NCBI GenBank assembly: GCA_944376035.1
Contig: CALWBJ010000217.1
Coordinates: forward strand, 1 to 14,993
Direction: 5' to 3'
Source of the DNA: an uncultured Clostridia bacterium
GTDB taxonomy: Bacteria; Bacillota; Clostridia; Christensenellales; Borkfalkiaceae
Length of the DNA stretch: 14,993 nucleotides
In this document: piece by piece, positions 14,376 through 14,993 of the stretch
Numbering within the stretch: the first letter of the stretch is position 1
Layout: each line of letters starts with the position of its first letter
Program-made: the position numbers and the translations under genes
The notes under the pieces: generated by a model
Database searches by the model: none
Told to the model about the DNA's origin: nothing
Seen by the model: the letters and a program-made list of their open reading frames with translations, nothing else

Positions 14376-14993
14376 ATGAAATACGAAAGATTATTGAAGT
14401 TAAAACTTTTTATAGTAGCGTTACTTGCTGTTTCGGCGTTCACAGTTGCGGCGTCGGGGCTTTCTTTTTTAACTGCAAAAGCCGCGGACCCGGTAACTTT
14501 GTCTCTTTTTAACCCCACATCGGAACTTGAATATTTCTCTCTCAACGCGCCTATAAGCGCATGCTACTGGGAGGGCGGCGCGGCAGTCGTTCAAAGCGAC
14601 AGGAAACTTTATATTTACTCCGACGGTGAGTTCAAACTTTACGAAGGGCTTGTAAATCAGACGCCTTATCAGGTGAAAAAACTCGGCAACGACAAACTGC
14701 TCGTTTCCGATAACGGCATTCTTTATACAATTAATCTGCTTGACCTTTCGGAGCCCGCCCGGCAATTCTTATTCGGAGAAGAGCCTATAAGCGGCAGATA
14801 TTTTGATATAAACGATAATCACGTTATAACTATTTTCAGTACCACTATACATATTTACACCCTTAAAAACGGCGAAATAATATCTAAAACACAACCGCTT
14901 TCCGGATATGCAACTACGAATACACAGGTATGTATAAATCAGAACAATGAAATTTTTTACGTCAACGATGAGTCTGCGCTCTGCAAATATACC
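14376..14993 (+). CDS. Secreted protein, possible beta-propeller (truncated by window edge)
   Basis: The frame from the ATG at 14376 is open for 206 codons to the right edge, so the C-terminus is missing. It begins with a signal peptide (basic MKYERLLKLK, a hydrophobic core, and a probable cut after AKA before ADPVT, near residue 36). The mature part shows short repeated strands that read out a value and label it, such as KLYIYSDGEFKLY, ILYTINLLDL, IHIYTLKNGEI and EIFYVNDE. This is the rhythm of WD40/NHL-like beta-propellers. There is no lipobox. No Shine-Dalgarno sequence lies before the ATG; an in-frame TTG at codon 7 also lacks a good one. Upstream are a LexA-box promoter and a -10 element close to the start. 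Function is unknown; a binding or scaffold role outside the cell is likely. Confidence 0.7.
   Translation, partial: MKYERLLKLKLFIVALLAVSAFTVAASGLSFLTAKAADPVTLSLFNPTSELEYFSLNAPISACYWEGGAAVVQSDRKLYIYSDGEFKLYEGLVNQTPYQVKKLGNDKLLVSDNGILYTINLLDLSEPARQFLFGEEPISGRYFDINDNHVITIFSTTIHIYTLKNGEIISKTQPLSGYATTNTQVCINQNNEIFYVNDESALCKYT

Overview
The window looks like chromosomal DNA of an uncultured, low-GC, Gram-positive Clostridia-type bacterium, perhaps a gut lineage. This rests on near-consensus sigma-A promoters (TTGACA, 16-17 bp, TATAAT), strong AAGGAGG-type ribosome binding sites, a Gram-positive LexA box (CGAAC-N4-GTTCG), a short lipoprotein signal, and very AT-rich gaps carrying GC-rich hairpins. 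No rRNA, tRNA, IS element or CRISPR array was seen. The species cannot be named from sequence alone.

Layout from left to right. (1) Positions 1-455, minus strand: the N-terminal ATPase part of a phage terminase large subunit, cut by the left edge. It is the only phage-like gene here, so it may mark the end of a prophage or a remnant. (2) Positions 456-1095: a gene-free stretch with a perfect 16-bp inverted repeat, a plus-strand terminator without an obvious gene, and a GC hairpin. (3) Positions 1096-5745, minus strand: a consensus promoter drives a two-domain alpha/beta-hydrolase (esterase-like) followed by a GH106-like glycoside hydrolase. Both lack signal peptides, which suggests intracellular trimming and deacylation of imported glycans. 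(4) Positions 5929-10001: a TetR-family repressor gene divergent from an operon of two paralogous ABC ATPases and one permease. The two promoters lie face to face and overlap. (5) Positions 10014-10261: four copies of a 24-bp tandem repeat and two terminator hairpins between convergent transcription units.

(6) Positions 10273-11925, minus strand: a 550-residue lipoprotein of unknown function. (7) Positions 12389-13120, plus strand: a membrane-anchored extracellular protein with SH3-like domains. (8) Positions 13391-13969, minus strand: a 192-residue protein of unknown function with its own strong promoter. (9) Positions 14129-14993: a LexA box beside a plus-strand promoter, then the beginning of a secreted, possibly beta-propeller protein cut by the right edge.

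How the genes work together: the clearest units are the carbohydrate-processing pair and the TetR-controlled efflux-type ABC exporter. The three surface proteins on the right are not visibly linked to either. No single wholly new system is proven here. The best leads are the overlapping divergent promoters with a paired-ATPase exporter, the LexA box with no known SOS gene beside it, the possible small RNA near 500-685, and the cytoplasmic esterase/glycosidase pair.
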